Source: a virus
Reading direction: 5' to 3' (one strand)
DNA length: 46,572 nucleotides
IMG/VR virus record: IMGVR_UViG_3300036851_000258
Span: 1-46,572 of that record
Made by a program: the position numbers and the translations under genes. Of the stretch, positions 27,936 to 36,947 are shown in pieces. The notes below the pieces were generated by a model, which did not search any database, had not been told where the DNA came from, and saw only the letters and a program-made list of their open reading frames with translations. Within the stretch, counting starts at the first letter, position 1, and every line of letters begins with the position of its first letter.

Positions 27936-28610
27936 ATGCCAATCAACCACACCTGTAAGAGTTTGCGGCTTGACCTGGACGCGGCCATGTGCGGCAAAAC
28001 GTGGCTGTTGCTGCCCGAGGGCCACCGGGACCAGCAATTCGGTCACGTTTACCAGCTACCGACGCGGCGCTCGGAATTGCAGAAATTGGTGAGCATCCCG
28101 ATCCCGATGTACAAGCGGGACGCCGGCACCATCTACCTCCGCCGCGCGCTCACCAGTTGGAAGTCCAGGATGGCGGTCAAACCTGTCCAGAAGAAGCTGA
28201 CCGAGGAGATGCAGCGGCGGCTGGCCCAGGCCCAAAACAGCAAGGAGGCGTTCCAGTGGCGGCTGACGGAATATGCGAATGACGCGCGGTTGCTCGTAGC
28301 CCAGGTCCACCAGGAGGCCGAGAAGGCCATTGCCAGCCTAACCGACCTGTTCGCGCTCGGACGCGAGGGGTTGGCCGGGCAGATGCGGGCCCACCTCGAC
28401 GGCGCCGAATGGCAGGGCGAGCGCATCAACGCCTCCGCCTTCCGCAACTGCTTCCGCATGGTCACGCAGGCGGTCAAGGGGCTCGGGTTGCCGTCGGACC
28501 AGCGTGTGAGGGCCCAGGCGGTCATCATGGAAGAGGCGGCCGAGGCAATCAAGGCCACCCAGGACGCCGTGGCTCTGGCGCCTGGCAGCCCGGACGAGAC
28601 GAAGAATTGA
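27936..28610 (+). CDS. First late gene; candidate terminase small subunit
   Basis: 224 aa. An N-terminal mixed part includes CGKTWLLLPEGH and PTRRSELQKLV, followed by a long Gln/Ala/Glu-rich helical centre (KKLTEEMQRRLAQAQNSKEAF) that may coil. Position before the large terminase suits a small terminase subunit, but no HTH is evident. Treat as position-based. Confidence 0.5.
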   Translation: MPINHTCKSLRLDLDAAMCGKTWLLLPEGHRDQQFGHVYQLPTRRSELQKLVSIPIPMYKRDAGTIYLRRALTSWKSRMAVKPVQKKLTEEMQRRLAQAQNSKEAFQWRLTEYANDARLLVAQVHQEAEKAIASLTDLFALGREGLAGQMRAHLDGAEWQGERINASAFRNCFRMVTQAVKGLGLPSDQRVRAQAVIMEEAAEAIKATQDAVALAPGSPDETKN

Positions 28611-28656
28611 CGGCGCGGCGCGGAGAGGTCGGTCCGACCCCGGCTGCTGCCACCAC

Positions 28657-28830
28657 ATGACGCCCGAGGACGTACTGATAGAGGCCATAGCCGCCGCATC
28701 GCTTCACGGCGATTCGGACGCCCTGCGCCGCCTGATGTGCGCCAAACTGGCCGACAGCATTCGGCGAGCGGGCGCTTATTACGCCGTGCCCTTTGAGTCG
28801 GAGAACGCGATGAGCAATGGCCGCACGTAA
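28657..28830 (+). CDS. 57-aa protein before the terminase, unknown
   Basis: ATG at 28657, TAA at 28828. One helical sequence (PEDVLIEAIAAASLHGDSDALRRLMCAKLADSIRRAGA). It overlaps the terminase start by 14 bases. The ribosome site is weak. It might be a minimal small terminase or regulator. Confidence 0.5.
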   Translation: MTPEDVLIEAIAAASLHGDSDALRRLMCAKLADSIRRAGAYYAVPFESENAMSNGRT

Positions 28831-30592
28831 ATCGTCGGCGCCCGATCCGTCCATTCTACTCGATGCCGCCATCTCCGTCGAACGCGACCTGTCCATCCTG
28901 ACGGGCTCGGAACTATCGGTCAAATACTCGCTCGCCGAAGATTCCAAGCTGGTATTTGACCACATCGTCGGCAAGCCGGTGGACGAGGTTGCCGCCAATC
29001 ACAATCCGTTCTGGCACTACGCGCTCCAGACGTGGTATGCGAAGCCGCAGTACCGCGCGCTGCTGCACCCGCCCCGTCACCGCGACGAAGTCGCCAAGAC
29101 CGTGCTGCTGCTGGCGACCGGAGAACTCGACAAGTACGATGGCGTGCATCACCAGTATCCGCGCCGCGCCCTCAAATCCTTCTTTATGAAGATGATGGCG
29201 GACTGGCTGCCCAAGCGGCACAAAATCCGCGACGACCTGGACATCCTCCTGTTCTACTCGCACAACCTGGAATCGCGGTCCTATGGCGCGCTCGAATCCA
29301 TCAAGAACATGAACCGGCACAATCGCTACATCCGCAAGCACTTCGCCAAGGATTGCGTGACGGTGAGCGGCAAGCCGGCCAATTTCGTTCTGCCCATGAC
29401 CGAGTGGGGCGAGAAACAGCAATGGGACTGGCCGTGCCGCGACAAGGAGTTCCTGGCCGACCAGAAGAACATGACGGCGGCGGCGGCTCTCTCCCGCAAG
29501 GCCGGGGCCGGCTTCAACTATAAGCTGCTCGACGATTGGGAGGCTGAGGATTCGCGCAACAGCGACCAGGTGCGCGAACAGTTGAAGGACTGCTACGACC
29601 AGTTGCGCCAACTGAACGCTCCGCCATTCGACCGCGAGTGGTCCGGCGGCACGCCCTACCACATCCAGTCGCTCTACAAGCCGATGCTGGAGGAAAAGCA
29701 CGACGACGGGACGCTGCGCTACTACGTCATCAAGACCCCCGCGCTGACCGATGACAACAAGCCGAATTTCCCGACCATCCCGCGCCTGAGCGTCGCCAAC
29801 CTCGCCAAGGAGCGCGCCAACGAGATTCGCCGACGCGGCACCGACAGGTTCTGGTATCTCCAGTACCAACTCGACCCGACTCTGACCGGCGAGCAGGCGC
29901 TTCAATGGGAGTTCTTCACGCCACTGACGCCGGCCGACTTCGCCAAGAAATTCGGCGTGCTGCCCAAGTTCCGCGCCATCTACTGCGACCCGGCGTGGAA
30001 GGGTGACGACAATCATCAGGAAGGCTGCGACGCGGCCATCGGCTGCATCGACACCTACAATATCGGCGGCCAGATGGACAACGTGCTGCTCGATCTGGCC
30101 GTCTCGAACGACATGGAGAGCGACGAAGGCGCGGACGAGATGCTCCGGATGATGAACGTGTGGCACACGCACTTCTATTCCGTCGAGCAGCAATCCGACA
30201 AGTCAATGGTCGGGCTTATCAAGCGCGTGTGGAAATCGACGCCGCACGAGGCGCGCCCCATCAACATGCCGCGCTTCATCGACGTGAAGGCGTGGAACAA
30301 GCGCAGCAAGAACGACCGGATCAGCACGGTCGCCGGGCAGGCCAAGACCGGCCACTGGTATTACCTGACGACCATCCTGGAGCAGCATCTTCGCGTGCTG
30401 CGCACCACCGTCAACGAATACCCGGCCAGCGTCAAGCGCGACACGCTCGACATGATGGCGCAGGCGCACGCGGACGAGATACTCGCCCGGTGGGTGCCGG
30501 TGGCCGTGCCCGTGCGCGAGCCGGCGATTGAGCGCGAGCCGATAATGTATGTGTCTAGATATACAGGTTTGCCTGCCATAGGGGTCCATTGA
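28817..30592 (+). CDS. terL: Terminase large subunit
   Basis: 591 aa. The ATPase half has QYPRRALKS (residues about 113-121) in the place of the usual PRGxGKS Walker A, then ILLFYSHNLESRSYGALESIK, and LLDDWEAED near residue 236 as Walker B. The nuclease half has IYCDPAWKGDD near residue 390 and the VEQQSDKSM region. It packages DNA into proheads and cuts it. Only Lys-Ser of the P-loop remain, a degenerate but family-typical form. Confidence 0.8.
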   Translation: MAARKSSAPDPSILLDAAISVERDLSILTGSELSVKYSLAEDSKLVFDHIVGKPVDEVAANHNPFWHYALQTWYAKPQYRALLHPPRHRDEVAKTVLLLATGELDKYDGVHHQYPRRALKSFFMKMMADWLPKRHKIRDDLDILLFYSHNLESRSYGALESIKNMNRHNRYIRKHFAKDCVTVSGKPANFVLPMTEWGEKQQWDWPCRDKEFLADQKNMTAAAALSRKAGAGFNYKLLDDWEAEDSRNSDQVREQLKDCYDQLRQLNAPPFDREWSGGTPYHIQSLYKPMLEEKHDDGTLRYYVIKTPALTDDNKPNFPTIPRLSVANLAKERANEIRRRGTDRFWYLQYQLDPTLTGEQALQWEFFTPLTPADFAKKFGVLPKFRAIYCDPAWKGDDNHQEGCDAAIGCIDTYNIGGQMDNVLLDLAVSNDMESDEGADEMLRMMNVWHTHFYSVEQQSDKSMVGLIKRVWKSTPHEARPINMPRFIDVKAWNKRSKNDRISTVAGQAKTGHWYYLTTILEQHLRVLRTTVNEYPASVKRDTLDMMAQAHADEILARWVPVAVPVREPAIEREPIMYVSRYTGLPAIGVH

Positions 30593-30708
30593 TGCCGCGA
30601 CCGTTGGCTCAAACAGACCCGGCGAAGCTTTCCATTATATCAAGTACCACAAACAAGCCACGACAGACGGCCAGCGGACGCCGACCAAGGACCGCAGAGG
30701 AGAGTTAG
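30592..30708 (+). CDS. 38-aa protein, unknown
   Basis: ATG overlaps the terminase stop (TGATG) and TAG abuts the next ATG. Basic and Ser/Thr-rich (TTNKPRQTASGRRPRTAEES), with no domain. The next gene's GAGGAG lies in its tail. Could simply be a coupling ORF. Confidence 0.4.
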   Translation: MPRPLAQTDPAKLSIISSTTNKPRQTASGRRPRTAEES

Positions 30709-31599
30709 ATGGCTTTCGACAAGGTTGTTGAGGCAAGGCTGTGGGGGGTCACGAACCAGAACAGTGATACCCGCATCACGATGGGCGATTCGTCCGGCGG
30801 CACATTCACCGGGCAGCCCAACCGCTTGCGCGGCTCGCTGGTTTGGGATGACTGCTTCTACGTCTTGCAAGGCGTGTCGGTGGCCGGCGGGGCGACCGGC
30901 GGATCGTACACCATCACGGTTGAAACCGACGCGGTGTCCGGCTATACCGGCCTGCCCATCGCCCGTGTCAGCGGGATTGGCCGCAATTCGCTGGCCACCA
31001 TCGTCCTGACCAATTTGCACAACGCCCCGGGCTCTCCTCTGCCGACCCACCTGTTCATCGACCAGACGGCAACCGGCGGCGGCATCTGGTTCCAACTCCA
31101 CGCGGTCGCCAAGCAATATCGCGGTGTGCTCGCCACGCCGGGAATCAACACGGCCGAGCGGGTCATCATGGGCGACCTCGTTCGCGGGGCGTCCTATTCC
31201 GGCGGCGCATTCGTCAGCGGCAAGGGCTTCGTCGCCGATGAGACGGTTTCACTGACCGGCGCGAGCGCGTCGGATCGCGGTATGCGCCGGATGCGCCTCT
31301 ATGACAGCGCCTTCTATTGGGCGGTTGCCGGGAACTCGGTCAGCGGCTCGCACGATATCAACATCGTCGGGCGCGCGCCCGTGAGCGGGACCACGTTCAT
31401 CATCGCAACCACAACCGGGACATCCGCCGGGACCGGGCTGACGGCGGCCGGCCAGAAATCGGCTATCGCCTCCAACCTGTTCGGCGCCTCACCCAACCCG
31501 ACCGCGATTATTTGGGATGTGATCGCGGCCGGCGGTGTCTCCGACGCCAGGGTGGTCGTGCTTGCCAAGACCGGGCGCGGCAGCAAGGCGAAGGAGTGA
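30709..31599 (+). CDS. Beta-rich virion protein with two repeated domains
   Basis: 296 aa, GAGGAG upstream. Residues about 40-140 and 195-290 share the layout (R-L-W/Y-D-F-Y, long GVS/GNS strands, a Gly/Thr-rich middle, a closing VAKxxRG/LAKTGRG), so it is an internal duplication. The next gene carries a third version. Beta-sandwich proteins between terminase and portal are candidates for capsid decoration or head fibres. Confidence 0.55.
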   Translation: MAFDKVVEARLWGVTNQNSDTRITMGDSSGGTFTGQPNRLRGSLVWDDCFYVLQGVSVAGGATGGSYTITVETDAVSGYTGLPIARVSGIGRNSLATIVLTNLHNAPGSPLPTHLFIDQTATGGGIWFQLHAVAKQYRGVLATPGINTAERVIMGDLVRGASYSGGAFVSGKGFVADETVSLTGASASDRGMRRMRLYDSAFYWAVAGNSVSGSHDINIVGRAPVSGTTFIIATTTGTSAGTGLTAAGQKSAIASNLFGASPNPTAIIWDVIAAGGVSDARVVVLAKTGRGSKAKE

Positions 31600-31602
31600 C
31601 CG

Positions 31603-31974
31603 ATGGCTAACTGGAACGGGCTTGTCGCATCGCTCGCCAAAGCTTCGCTCACCGGGGTCAGTTCGGTCGGGGTCAACCAGGCCTTCCCGTCCAAGTTTTT
31701 CGAGAACGGGCAATTTGCCGCGCTATTGACCGGCGTGTCCGGGGTCATCGCAATCAACGTGATTGGCTCGGTCGGCGGGGCCACATTTACCGTTGCCGGC
31801 CGCACCAACATTTCGGCGGCGGGGTCGTTCCCGATCCCATTGCTGATTTACGGTTTCTCTGGAAACCCGGTCAATCAGGGCATTCCGCGTCCGTACTCAG
31901 TGGACTTCGCCTCAGCCTCCGCCCTTGGCAACAGCTTCACGGCCAGCGTGTTCTTCGCGGGAGCGTACAACTAA
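31603..31974 (+). CDS. Beta-rich single-domain paralogue of the previous gene
   Basis: 123 aa, ATG after GGAG, 4 bases behind the previous gene. FFENGQFAALLTGVSGVIAINVIGS matches the repeated domain pattern of its neighbour. Probably a decoration-type virion protein; the overlap in pattern is visual, not computed. Confidence 0.55.
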   Translation: MANWNGLVASLAKASLTGVSSVGVNQAFPSKFFENGQFAALLTGVSGVIAINVIGSVGGATFTVAGRTNISAAGSFPIPLLIYGFSGNPVNQGIPRPYSVDFASASALGNSFTASVFFAGAYN

Positions 31975-32159
31975 TGCCACACGAACACATGGGAAGTCGG
32001 CGCAAGCGCGGATTGAGTCCAGAGAAGGCCAAGAAGATGTTGCGCGACGATTCGGCACAGGGCCATCCGCTCACCGACAAGCAGAAGGGGTTGTTTGACT
32101 TGGTTGCCGGCGGAGGCACGCCAACGCGCACGAAGCGGAGGCGCCGTGGCAGATACTAA
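31974..32159 (+). CDS. Small basic protein (SPEKAKKML), unknown
   Basis: 61 aa, ATG overlapping the stop before it (TAATG). LSPEKAKKMLRDDSAQGHPLTDKQKGLFDLVAGG is a pattern common in small phage proteins near head genes: a helix, then PLTxKQxxxF. The tail is Arg/Lys-rich. Function unknown. Confidence 0.65.
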   Translation: MPHEHMGSRRKRGLSPEKAKKMLRDDSAQGHPLTDKQKGLFDLVAGGGTPTRTKRRRRGRY

Positions 32160-32316
32160 GCACAACGCGCCAATCGGAGTCGCTGAATTGCCCGAGGACC
32201 TGGTGGAAGCGCTGCGCGAGTACACGGCCGAGGGGATTGTCGCAATTGTGCGGCTGTGGCGACCACTGGAGCCCGACATTCCGGTTGTCGATTGTAGCCG
32301 CAGAGACGACCACTGA
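32146..32316 (+). CDS. 56-aa protein, unknown
   Basis: GTG at 32146 chosen because GGAGGCGCC precedes it. APIGVAELPEDLVEALREYTAEGIVAIVRLW is helical; the C-terminus ends CSRRDDH. It overlaps the upstream gene by 14 bases and the glycosyltransferase by one. Confidence 0.5.
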   Translation: MADTKHNAPIGVAELPEDLVEALREYTAEGIVAIVRLWRPLEPDIPVVDCSRRDDH

Positions 32317-33155
32317 TGGCCACCGTCCGTAAACAGCGGCAGGGCCAGTTTGCTTCCTCGCCGCCCGCACCCGTCGTCAACATCGCCGACCGGCGGTCCA
32401 AGCGCGAGCCGCTCCAGGCAGGCCGCAAGCCGATCATCTTCCTGGCCGTGCCGAGCACGACCGGCAAGCTCAACTTCACCATCGCCATGCTGTTCGGCCG
32501 CGTGATGGCGTCCAGCGCCCTAGATGAGTGCCCGTTCCGGTTCATCGTCCACACGGAGGTTGGCAAGCGCGGGATTGATTACGCACGCAACAGCATAGTC
32601 CGCACGTTCCTGCACGATACCGACGCCGACTGGCTCTACATGATCGACGACGACCAGGTGGTGCCGGACAATTTCTGGCAATTGTGCACGGTGCGGGACG
32701 CAGACGTGGTGAGCGGCCTGACGCCCGTATGGGTCGGCAACATGGATGCCGAGACGATGCTGCGTGTCAACAACTACGCGGTGGACAGCGAGCACCGCTG
32801 CTACAACCTGCCGGCGCCGGACGAGTCGGTGAAACAGCCCTATCGCGTGCCCATCCTCGGGACTGGCTGCATCGCCATTCATCGGCGGGTGTTCGCGCCC
32901 AAGCCGCACGGGGTCGGCGACGCCCCGTTCTACTTCACCTTCATGGACGACCGCAAGGTGCGCGGCGGGGAGGACATCAATTTCAGCGTCGAGTGCAACC
33001 GCGCCGGATTCGTCCTGGCCGTCCACCCAGCCGTCTGGTTCGACCACATGAAGGAAATGCCGCTGATGCAGATCGAGCGCTATTACCAGGCGCGCAAGGC
33101 AATGGAGATGGCCGGCAAGCAGCCGACCGAGATGCAGAGGCTGAGCATTGGCTAA
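32316..33155 (+). CDS. Glycosyltransferase inside the head gene cluster
   Basis: 279 aa. IIFLAVPSTTGKLNFTIAM, GIDYARNSIVRTFLHDTDADWLYMIDDDQVVP (the DxD-type metal motif) and RGGEDINFSVECNRAGF are typical of GT-A phage glycosyltransferases. Location between terminase and portal is seen in other phages, suggesting modification of a virion protein or of a host surface in late infection. It is separate from the leftward sugar cassette. Confidence 0.75.
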   Translation: MATVRKQRQGQFASSPPAPVVNIADRRSKREPLQAGRKPIIFLAVPSTTGKLNFTIAMLFGRVMASSALDECPFRFIVHTEVGKRGIDYARNSIVRTFLHDTDADWLYMIDDDQVVPDNFWQLCTVRDADVVSGLTPVWVGNMDAETMLRVNNYAVDSEHRCYNLPAPDESVKQPYRVPILGTGCIAIHRRVFAPKPHGVGDAPFYFTFMDDRKVRGGEDINFSVECNRAGFVLAVHPAVWFDHMKEMPLMQIERYYQARKAMEMAGKQPTEMQRLSIG

Positions 33156-35118
33156 CTTCGGGTTCCGCCAGCGCGACAAGGCCGCCACCGACTTTATGAA
33201 CGATTGCGTCGAGCAGGCCAATTCCGACCGGCAGGAGCGCGAGCCGGGCTGGCACGAGAATTGGGCCAACTACAGGGTCGAGTCGCTGGCCGCACAGGGA
33301 TTGCCGAACAAGACCTATCCGATGGCCTCGCCGGGCGGACGGTTCGAGTTGTCTCCTATCAATTTCCTCAAGACGCCGGAGTCGCATCAGGGCGTTAACA
33401 CGCTGCGAGCGCTGCTTCTGGCCGGCCTGTTCGGCACGCGCGACTACGTTCAGGCCGACCCGGTCGGCGACGAGGACGTGGAGGCGGCCAAGCGGGTGAG
33501 CCGGCTGGTCATGTACGGGCTGGAGCGGCCGGGCAACTTCCGCACCAACTTCGAGACGCTCGGGGACTCGCTCATATTCGGGCTTGGCTCCTATACGGCG
33601 AGGTGGAAGAGGCAGATACGGCTGGTGCCGCGCCGCATACCGGTCCCCGATCCGCTCACGCCCGGCCAATTCCTCCGCAACCCGCAGACCGGCTCGATTA
33701 TGACCGTGCTCCAGAACATCCAGGCGCCGATCTTCGACGACCCGGTGCTCGAAACCGATGACCTGTTCGACACCTGGTTCGACCCGTCGGCCAATCGCTT
33801 CGATCAACTCAACTGGAAGGTCAAGCGGTTCCGCATACGCGACGAGGAATTGCAGGAGTTGATGAGCGACTCCAATTGGGACGCGGCGGGTATCCAGCAC
33901 GTGCTGGAAGGGGAGCCCGATTCCGTGGCGACCGGCCCCGACCGCACCGACCATCCCAAGCTGCTGACAGAGAATCTGACGCTGGAGGACATCAAGGACA
34001 TCAAGGATTACGGCTACTACGGCGGCTGGATGTTCGAGGGCATGGTTCCCAAGGACATCGCCGAGGAAATCGGCGGTATTGACCCGCGCGGCACCATCAT
34101 CCTGCGAACGGTCAACGGCACGGTCATCCAGTCGATTCAGTCGCCACAGCGCAACGGGCACATTCAGGGCGGCGCCATCACCATCCTGCCGACCGGGCGC
34201 GGCGTCTATGGGCTGTCACCGCTGACCGTCGTGCGCTATCTCCAGGATGTGAGCGATACTCAACTGATTCTCACCGTCCAGGCGCTGATCGAGTCGGTGT
34301 ACCAGAACTATGTGATCGGCGGCGACCAGGGACCGTCATTCGCCCGCGACCTGGAAACCCGTCGCCCGCGCGAGGTGTTCACGCTGCAAGGCGATATCGA
34401 CCAGCTACAGCCGCTCCCGAAAGATTATACCGGTCTCGGCATAGCCATCCAATCGCTCTCCGTCATCAGCCAGACCATCCGCAACGCCATGAACGCCCGC
34501 GACCCGGTGCAGGGAATCATGAAGCAGACCGGCGACACGACCGCCACCGAGTCGCAGATCGTGGCGGCCAGCGCGCTACAGAACACGGATCAGTTGGCCG
34601 TGCTGATTGAGCGGGACGAGTTGCCGACGCAGGGGCGCCTCATCAATGACCTCTATTACATCGAATTGGACGACGAATCCAAGGTGTTCCGGCGGGTGGG
34701 GGAGACGGAGACGACCAGCGTGTCGTACCTCGATATCGACAGCACCACAGACATTACGTTCGTCGGGGCGCGGAGCGTGCTCACTCGACAGGCGAAGGCC
34801 AACCAATTCCGCGACTTCGCTATGATGCTGTCGAGTAATCCGTTCACGGCCGCCGCAACCGACTGGCACGAACTGGTGCGTCGATACGGCGATGAGGCGC
34901 TCGACTTGAAGGGGCTCGAACGCTTAATGCTGACCGATCCAGAGGAAATTGTGGCTCGTATGCAGGCGATGGGGCTGGCCCAGACCACCGGCCAGAGCAT
35001 TCGCGGCGGGGCCGGAGCCGGTGGCGGGGCACCATCTAAGAAGGGCCGCTCCTCTCCGGGCAATGGTGGGCGCACGGGCGGCTTAAACGCCTCTCAAGCA
35101 TCTGGTGAGCCACAGTGA
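33148..35118 (+). CDS. Portal protein (podovirus-type head-tail connector)
   Basis: 656 aa, the length range of P22-like portals. A helical stem (SLSVISQTIRNAMNARDPVQGIMKQTGDTTATESQIVAASALQN) lies near residues 430-480, and the wing and clip regions precede it. The C-terminus is Gly/Ser-rich. It forms the dodecameric DNA gate and contacts the adaptor. The 3' end overlaps an inserted HNH gene (GTGA). Confidence 0.75.
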   Translation: MANFGFRQRDKAATDFMNDCVEQANSDRQEREPGWHENWANYRVESLAAQGLPNKTYPMASPGGRFELSPINFLKTPESHQGVNTLRALLLAGLFGTRDYVQADPVGDEDVEAAKRVSRLVMYGLERPGNFRTNFETLGDSLIFGLGSYTARWKRQIRLVPRRIPVPDPLTPGQFLRNPQTGSIMTVLQNIQAPIFDDPVLETDDLFDTWFDPSANRFDQLNWKVKRFRIRDEELQELMSDSNWDAAGIQHVLEGEPDSVATGPDRTDHPKLLTENLTLEDIKDIKDYGYYGGWMFEGMVPKDIAEEIGGIDPRGTIILRTVNGTVIQSIQSPQRNGHIQGGAITILPTGRGVYGLSPLTVVRYLQDVSDTQLILTVQALIESVYQNYVIGGDQGPSFARDLETRRPREVFTLQGDIDQLQPLPKDYTGLGIAIQSLSVISQTIRNAMNARDPVQGIMKQTGDTTATESQIVAASALQNTDQLAVLIERDELPTQGRLINDLYYIELDDESKVFRRVGETETTSVSYLDIDSTTDITFVGARSVLTRQAKANQFRDFAMMLSSNPFTAAATDWHELVRRYGDEALDLKGLERLMLTDPEEIVARMQAMGLAQTTGQSIRGGAGAGGGAPSKKGRSSPGNGGRTGGLNASQASGEPQ

Positions 35119-35660
35119 CACAAACGTGTGTGCGCTGCCACATAGAAAAGCCTCTTGAGGATTATGCTCTTTGGAAAAACTCAAAACGAAGTAAAAAGTG
35201 TCGCCCGTGTCTCGCAAAATGCTGCAAGGAATGGAGGCGGCTTAATCCAGATAAGTCGAGAGCAATCTCGGCGCGTTCTTATGAAAAGCAGAAGGCCAGA
35301 CTAAAAATAGATATTGACTGCCAGCGCAGAAAGCGTGATGCGCAAAATCGTCTAAACAGGAAATTAAGAGAGTCAGCATTTAAAATACTTGGTGAGTTTT
35401 GTGCTTGTTGTGGCGAGTGGAGAAAAGAATTTCTGCAAATAGATCATATTAAAAATGATGGAGCAAAACATAAGAGACTTCTCGGTTCTGCTCGACCCAA
35501 TGGCAGACCATATGGCGGTGATTTATACAAGGAAATTGTATCTGGACGAACACACGGATTACAAACTTTGTGTGGTTCATGTAACTGGGGGAAACACATC
35601 AATCATGGAATTTGCCCACATGAGGAGGAGCGCGTTGCATCGGCGCTACTTATCGCATGA
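35115..35660 (+). CDS. HNH endonuclease, mobile insertion next to the portal
   Basis: 181 aa, GTG start overlapping the portal stop. N-terminal knuckle CVRCHIEKP, CRPCLAKCC; basic helical linker (YEKQKARLKIDIDCQRRKRDAQN); then FCACCGEW, LQIDHIKNDGAKH and LQTLCGSCNWGKHIN, an HNH motif with zinc Cys pairs. Strongly AT-rich codons against its GC-rich neighbours. Likely a homing or free-standing intron-type nuclease. Confidence 0.8.
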   Translation: MTQTCVRCHIEKPLEDYALWKNSKRSKKCRPCLAKCCKEWRRLNPDKSRAISARSYEKQKARLKIDIDCQRRKRDAQNRLNRKLRESAFKILGEFCACCGEWRKEFLQIDHIKNDGAKHKRLLGSARPNGRPYGGDLYKEIVSGRTHGLQTLCGSCNWGKHINHGICPHEEERVASALLIA

Positions 35661-35971
35661 CAATTCCACGTCCCGTTGGCAAGGTTGTGGACATGGTACG
35701 AGAACTCATCTCGCAGCGTCGTAACCGAGTTAACAAAGACGAGGTTGCGCTCGGCATTCATCTGCGCACCAACGAGGAATTATACCGAACCTTGGTCAGC
35801 ATTATCACTTCTCGCATTGCGGGTCGGGCTACAGTGGTTGAGCCCAACAACCCGATTGACTGTAAGACGCTTCTAGCAAGAGACGGCGAATGTCGCTGGT
35901 TTCTCAATATTCTAGAAGGCGCCTATAAGTCACCAGTTCAACCACCAGAGTCTGACGAGCAACCGGCCTAG
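35657..35971 (+). CDS. Small protein between portal and scaffold, unknown
   Basis: 104 aa, ATG overlapping the HNH stop (ATGA). Contains ELYRTLVSIITSRIAGRATVVEPN and RWFLNILEGAYKSP. It may be a head-assembly accessory protein. The original portal neighbour before the HNH insertion could be this gene. Confidence 0.5.
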   Translation: MTIPRPVGKVVDMVRELISQRRNRVNKDEVALGIHLRTNEELYRTLVSIITSRIAGRATVVEPNNPIDCKTLLARDGECRWFLNILEGAYKSPVQPPESDEQPA

Positions 35972-35994
35972 CCGGGCCGTCGAGGAGAACCATC

Positions 35995-36930
35995 GTGCCA
36001 CAGACAGAGAAGGTCACGGAAGCACAAGCGGCCGAAGCGTTGCGAGCCCTCATTGCCGACGGTAGCGAATCGGATGAGCCGCAGGCGGCGGTAGAGGCTG
36101 CACCAGAACCAGCGGCGGCGCCCACGGAGCCGGAACCACCGGCCGCCGGGGCCACAGCCGAGCAGCCGACCGAGGTCGCAGTCGCCGAGCCAACTCCGCC
36201 CGATGGCGACGATGTCACATCACTCAAGAAGCGGCTTGATGAGCGCGACGCGCAAGTCAAGCAGGCGGAGGAGCAGTTTAACGCCCGCATCAAGGCGTCG
36301 CAGGAGCGCTATCAGCAGAACGAGAACATCTTGCGCAATCGTTTCCTCCGCAAGGCCACCGTAGCTGACAAGGCCCTCCGCATCCTCAAGGCGACCCGCA
36401 CAGAATCTGGCGTGCCCGAGGCGGACGTGGACAGCGCGATCCGAGAAATCGAATCGACGATGAATCCGGCGTCCAGTACCTACGTGCCGCCCGAGCCAGC
36501 GAGCATCGCTACCGAGGATCAAGCCATCGTGCTCAACTCGTTCCTGAACGAGAAGGGCATGACCACACCGGAGGCAGATGAGTTCGGCAAATGGATCAGG
36601 TCCGACGGAGCAACAATCCTGAGCGAACGCGAGCAGGACTTGGCCCGGCGCGATCTGGACGGATTCCTGCGTGTGGCTCACACCCGCTATCTTGACGGGA
36701 TGCGCGAGAAGGACAAGCAAACGCGGCGCAACGATGCGGTGGAAGCCGTCCGCAGCGTCCAGCGGGTGCAGAAGGAGGCGGCCCGTGCCGCATCCGCCCC
36801 CGCCGCCGCACCGAAGAAACAACCAACCGCGCCTAAGCCGGGCACCGTCGATTGGGCCAAGATGAGCAAGGCCGAGCAGAAGGATATGGTCGGCAAGCTC
36901 TTGCGGCAATCAGTCGAACAGTACCACTAG
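35995..36930 (+). CDS. Scaffolding protein
   Basis: 311 aa from GTG 35995 with GAGGAG upstream. An acidic Ala/Pro/Glu-rich first 70 residues is followed by a long coiled coil (SLKKRLDERDAQVKQAEEQFNARIKASQERY) and a basic, helical C-terminus (AAPKKQPTAPKPGTVDWAKMSKAEQKD). Position directly before the major capsid protein and this charge plan are typical for scaffolds that guide prohead assembly and leave later. Confidence 0.7.
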   Translation: MPQTEKVTEAQAAEALRALIADGSESDEPQAAVEAAPEPAAAPTEPEPPAAGATAEQPTEVAVAEPTPPDGDDVTSLKKRLDERDAQVKQAEEQFNARIKASQERYQQNENILRNRFLRKATVADKALRILKATRTESGVPEADVDSAIREIESTMNPASSTYVPPEPASIATEDQAIVLNSFLNEKGMTTPEADEFGKWIRSDGATILSEREQDLARRDLDGFLRVAHTRYLDGMREKDKQTRRNDAVEAVRSVQRVQKEAARAASAPAAAPKKQPTAPKPGTVDWAKMSKAEQKDMVGKLLRQSVEQYH

Positions 36931-36947
36931 GCGCATAGAGGGTAGCA

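Noticed and set aside
28913-30193. 426-residue open frame on the minus strand opposite the terminase
   Set aside because: GC-rich antisense frame with Val/Arg/Leu-rich shadow composition; the plus strand carries clear terminase motifs.
32983-34161. 392-residue minus-strand frame opposite the portal
   Set aside because: Shadow of the portal gene; no ribosome site and no domain pattern.
35115-35660. Intron or intein at the portal/HNH junction
   Set aside because: The portal has a normal C-terminus and stop; the HNH gene begins at an overlap, so a free-standing gene is simpler.
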